Origin: Niabella sp.
Lineage (GTDB): Bacteria; Bacteroidota; Bacteroidia; Chitinophagales; Chitinophagaceae
Reading direction: 5' to 3'
Length of the DNA stretch: 41,622 nt
Assembly (NCBI GenBank): GCA_017744795.1
Contig: JAGIAQ010000026.1
Span: 1-41,622 of the forward strand
The first letter of the stretch is position 1. Each line of letters opens with the position of its first letter. The translations under genes were made by a program, and so were the position numbers. Positions 41,156-41,622 of the stretch are shown here, one piece after another. The notes below the pieces were generated by a model. That model worked only from the letters and a program-made list of their open reading frames with translations. It was not told the origin of the DNA and did not search any database.

Positions 41156-41622
41156 GTGCCAGCCTCACCGTTATCAACAAAAAAATTTGTATTCTCTCTT
41201 ATTCTGGGATGGATAACGCTGATGCTGGTCCAGGGTTTTTTCCTTTCTTCCTATTTCCACTTTCAGCTGAAAATAGTGATGATAGACAGTCTGCTGAGCA
41301 ATACCCTCTTATTGCTTGCCAGCCTGTTAATTCTGAATGTGACCCGCTATTACCTGCCAGCAACCTATCAGTACTCCAGCGTGATCGGGTCCTGCCTGGT
41401 CATAACCGGGCTGTGGTTGTTTATCAGCAATACTTTTTTGAAGCTGTTTTTGGGTGACAATGATGCCTATGCTTCTTTTTTGAACACCTCATTGGTGGTT
41501 CGGGCAGGTATTGCGTTTCTTGTTTTAACCATTGTTACTATTGCCGCCATTTTGTGGTATAACTGGGTGGAAAAACAAAAAGTGGAGCAACGGAGAACGG
41601 ATGCGGACCGACTGTCCCGCGA
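41156..41622 (+). CDS. LytS-type sensor histidine kinase, N-terminal part (runs off the window)
   Basis: An open frame of 155 codons runs to the window edge without a stop. It has four membrane helices, among them FSLILGWITLMLVQGFFLS, LLLLASLLILN and GIAFLVLTIVTIAAILWY, followed by the charged linker NWVEKQKVEQRRTDADRL. This is the usual N-terminal layout of LytS/YehU-class kinases, whose catalytic part would follow. The start is GTG at 41156, because the previous gene's stop is in the same frame 13 bases earlier and no ATG lies between it and the first helix. The kinase assignment is an inference from layout and from the LiaF-like neighbour 12 bases upstream. Confidence 0.6.
   Translation, partial: MPASPLSTKKFVFSLILGWITLMLVQGFFLSSYFHFQLKIVMIDSLLSNTLLLLASLLILNVTRYYLPATYQYSSVIGSCLVITGLWLFISNTFLKLFLGDNDAYASFLNTSLVVRAGIAFLVLTIVTIAAILWYNWVEKQKVEQRRTDADRLSR

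Noticed and set aside
1-41622. tRNA genes, rRNA genes and CRISPR arrays
   Set aside because: I found no convincing T-arm/acceptor pairing, no rRNA segments and no regularly spaced repeats; the repeats present are palindromes at irregular distances.

Overview
The window reads as chromosomal DNA from a Bacteroidota species, most likely the Chitinophagaceae (Niabella/Niastella/Chitinophaga-like). The protein families point that way, and so does the promoter style: several genes have a TAnnTTTG -7 box rather than a sigma-70 -10 box, and clear Shine-Dalgarno sequences are mostly absent. It also carries several families of intergenic palindromes typical of this phylum. I see no rRNA, tRNA, CRISPR array or intact insertion sequence. 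Genus is an inference.

Layout. 25-2921: dusB (minus) diverges from a CPBP membrane protease and cdsA (plus). 3005-8361 (minus): a five-gene operon, SpoIIM-like / DUF4129-like / DUF4350 / MoxR ATPase / DUF58, with an RDD membrane protein divergent from it. 9420-10291: two coupled small membrane proteins. 10331-16581 (minus): a GbsR/MarR-type regulator followed by a complete tripartite RND pump (adaptor, HAE1-type permease, outer-membrane factor), with a promoter and a candidate operator in front. 16718-20104 (minus): miaA coupled to a pRiA4b ORF-3-like protein, a GreA/B-like small protein and a family 9 glycosyltransferase. 20276-21112: a secreted sugar isomerase-like TIM-barrel protein. 21181-29226 (plus): a two-component system, then a second tripartite RND pump (outer-membrane factor, permease, adaptor). 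Both halves share the same direct-repeat promoter element, so the pump is probably controlled by its neighbouring response regulator.

29227-32557 holds an M20 dipeptidase, a GxxExxY nuclease-like gene flanked by inverted 20-bp repeats, an S4 RNA-binding protein and trmD. 32558-34973 is an accessory-looking patch: a gene-poor AT-rich stretch, an XRE-type repressor divergent from an orphan gene, and a protein with a degenerate nucleotidyltransferase-like half fused to a HEPN half. 35032-38430 encodes one large envelope-polysaccharide protein joining GH18-like, NodB deacetylase and GT2 synthase domains. The window ends with adenine deaminase, a LiaF-like membrane protein and the start of a probable LytS-type sensor kinase that runs off the end.

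The observations most worth following are: the GxxExxY gene sitting between the arms of a palindrome that also occurs closed-up 1.5 kb upstream; the shared TTCAA-N6-TTCAA promoter element of the two-component/RND locus; the second RND permease, which lacks the usual Asp-Asp/Lys proton-relay residues; the XRE/orphan/NTase-HEPN patch; and the DUF58 protein with a degraded metal-binding motif.
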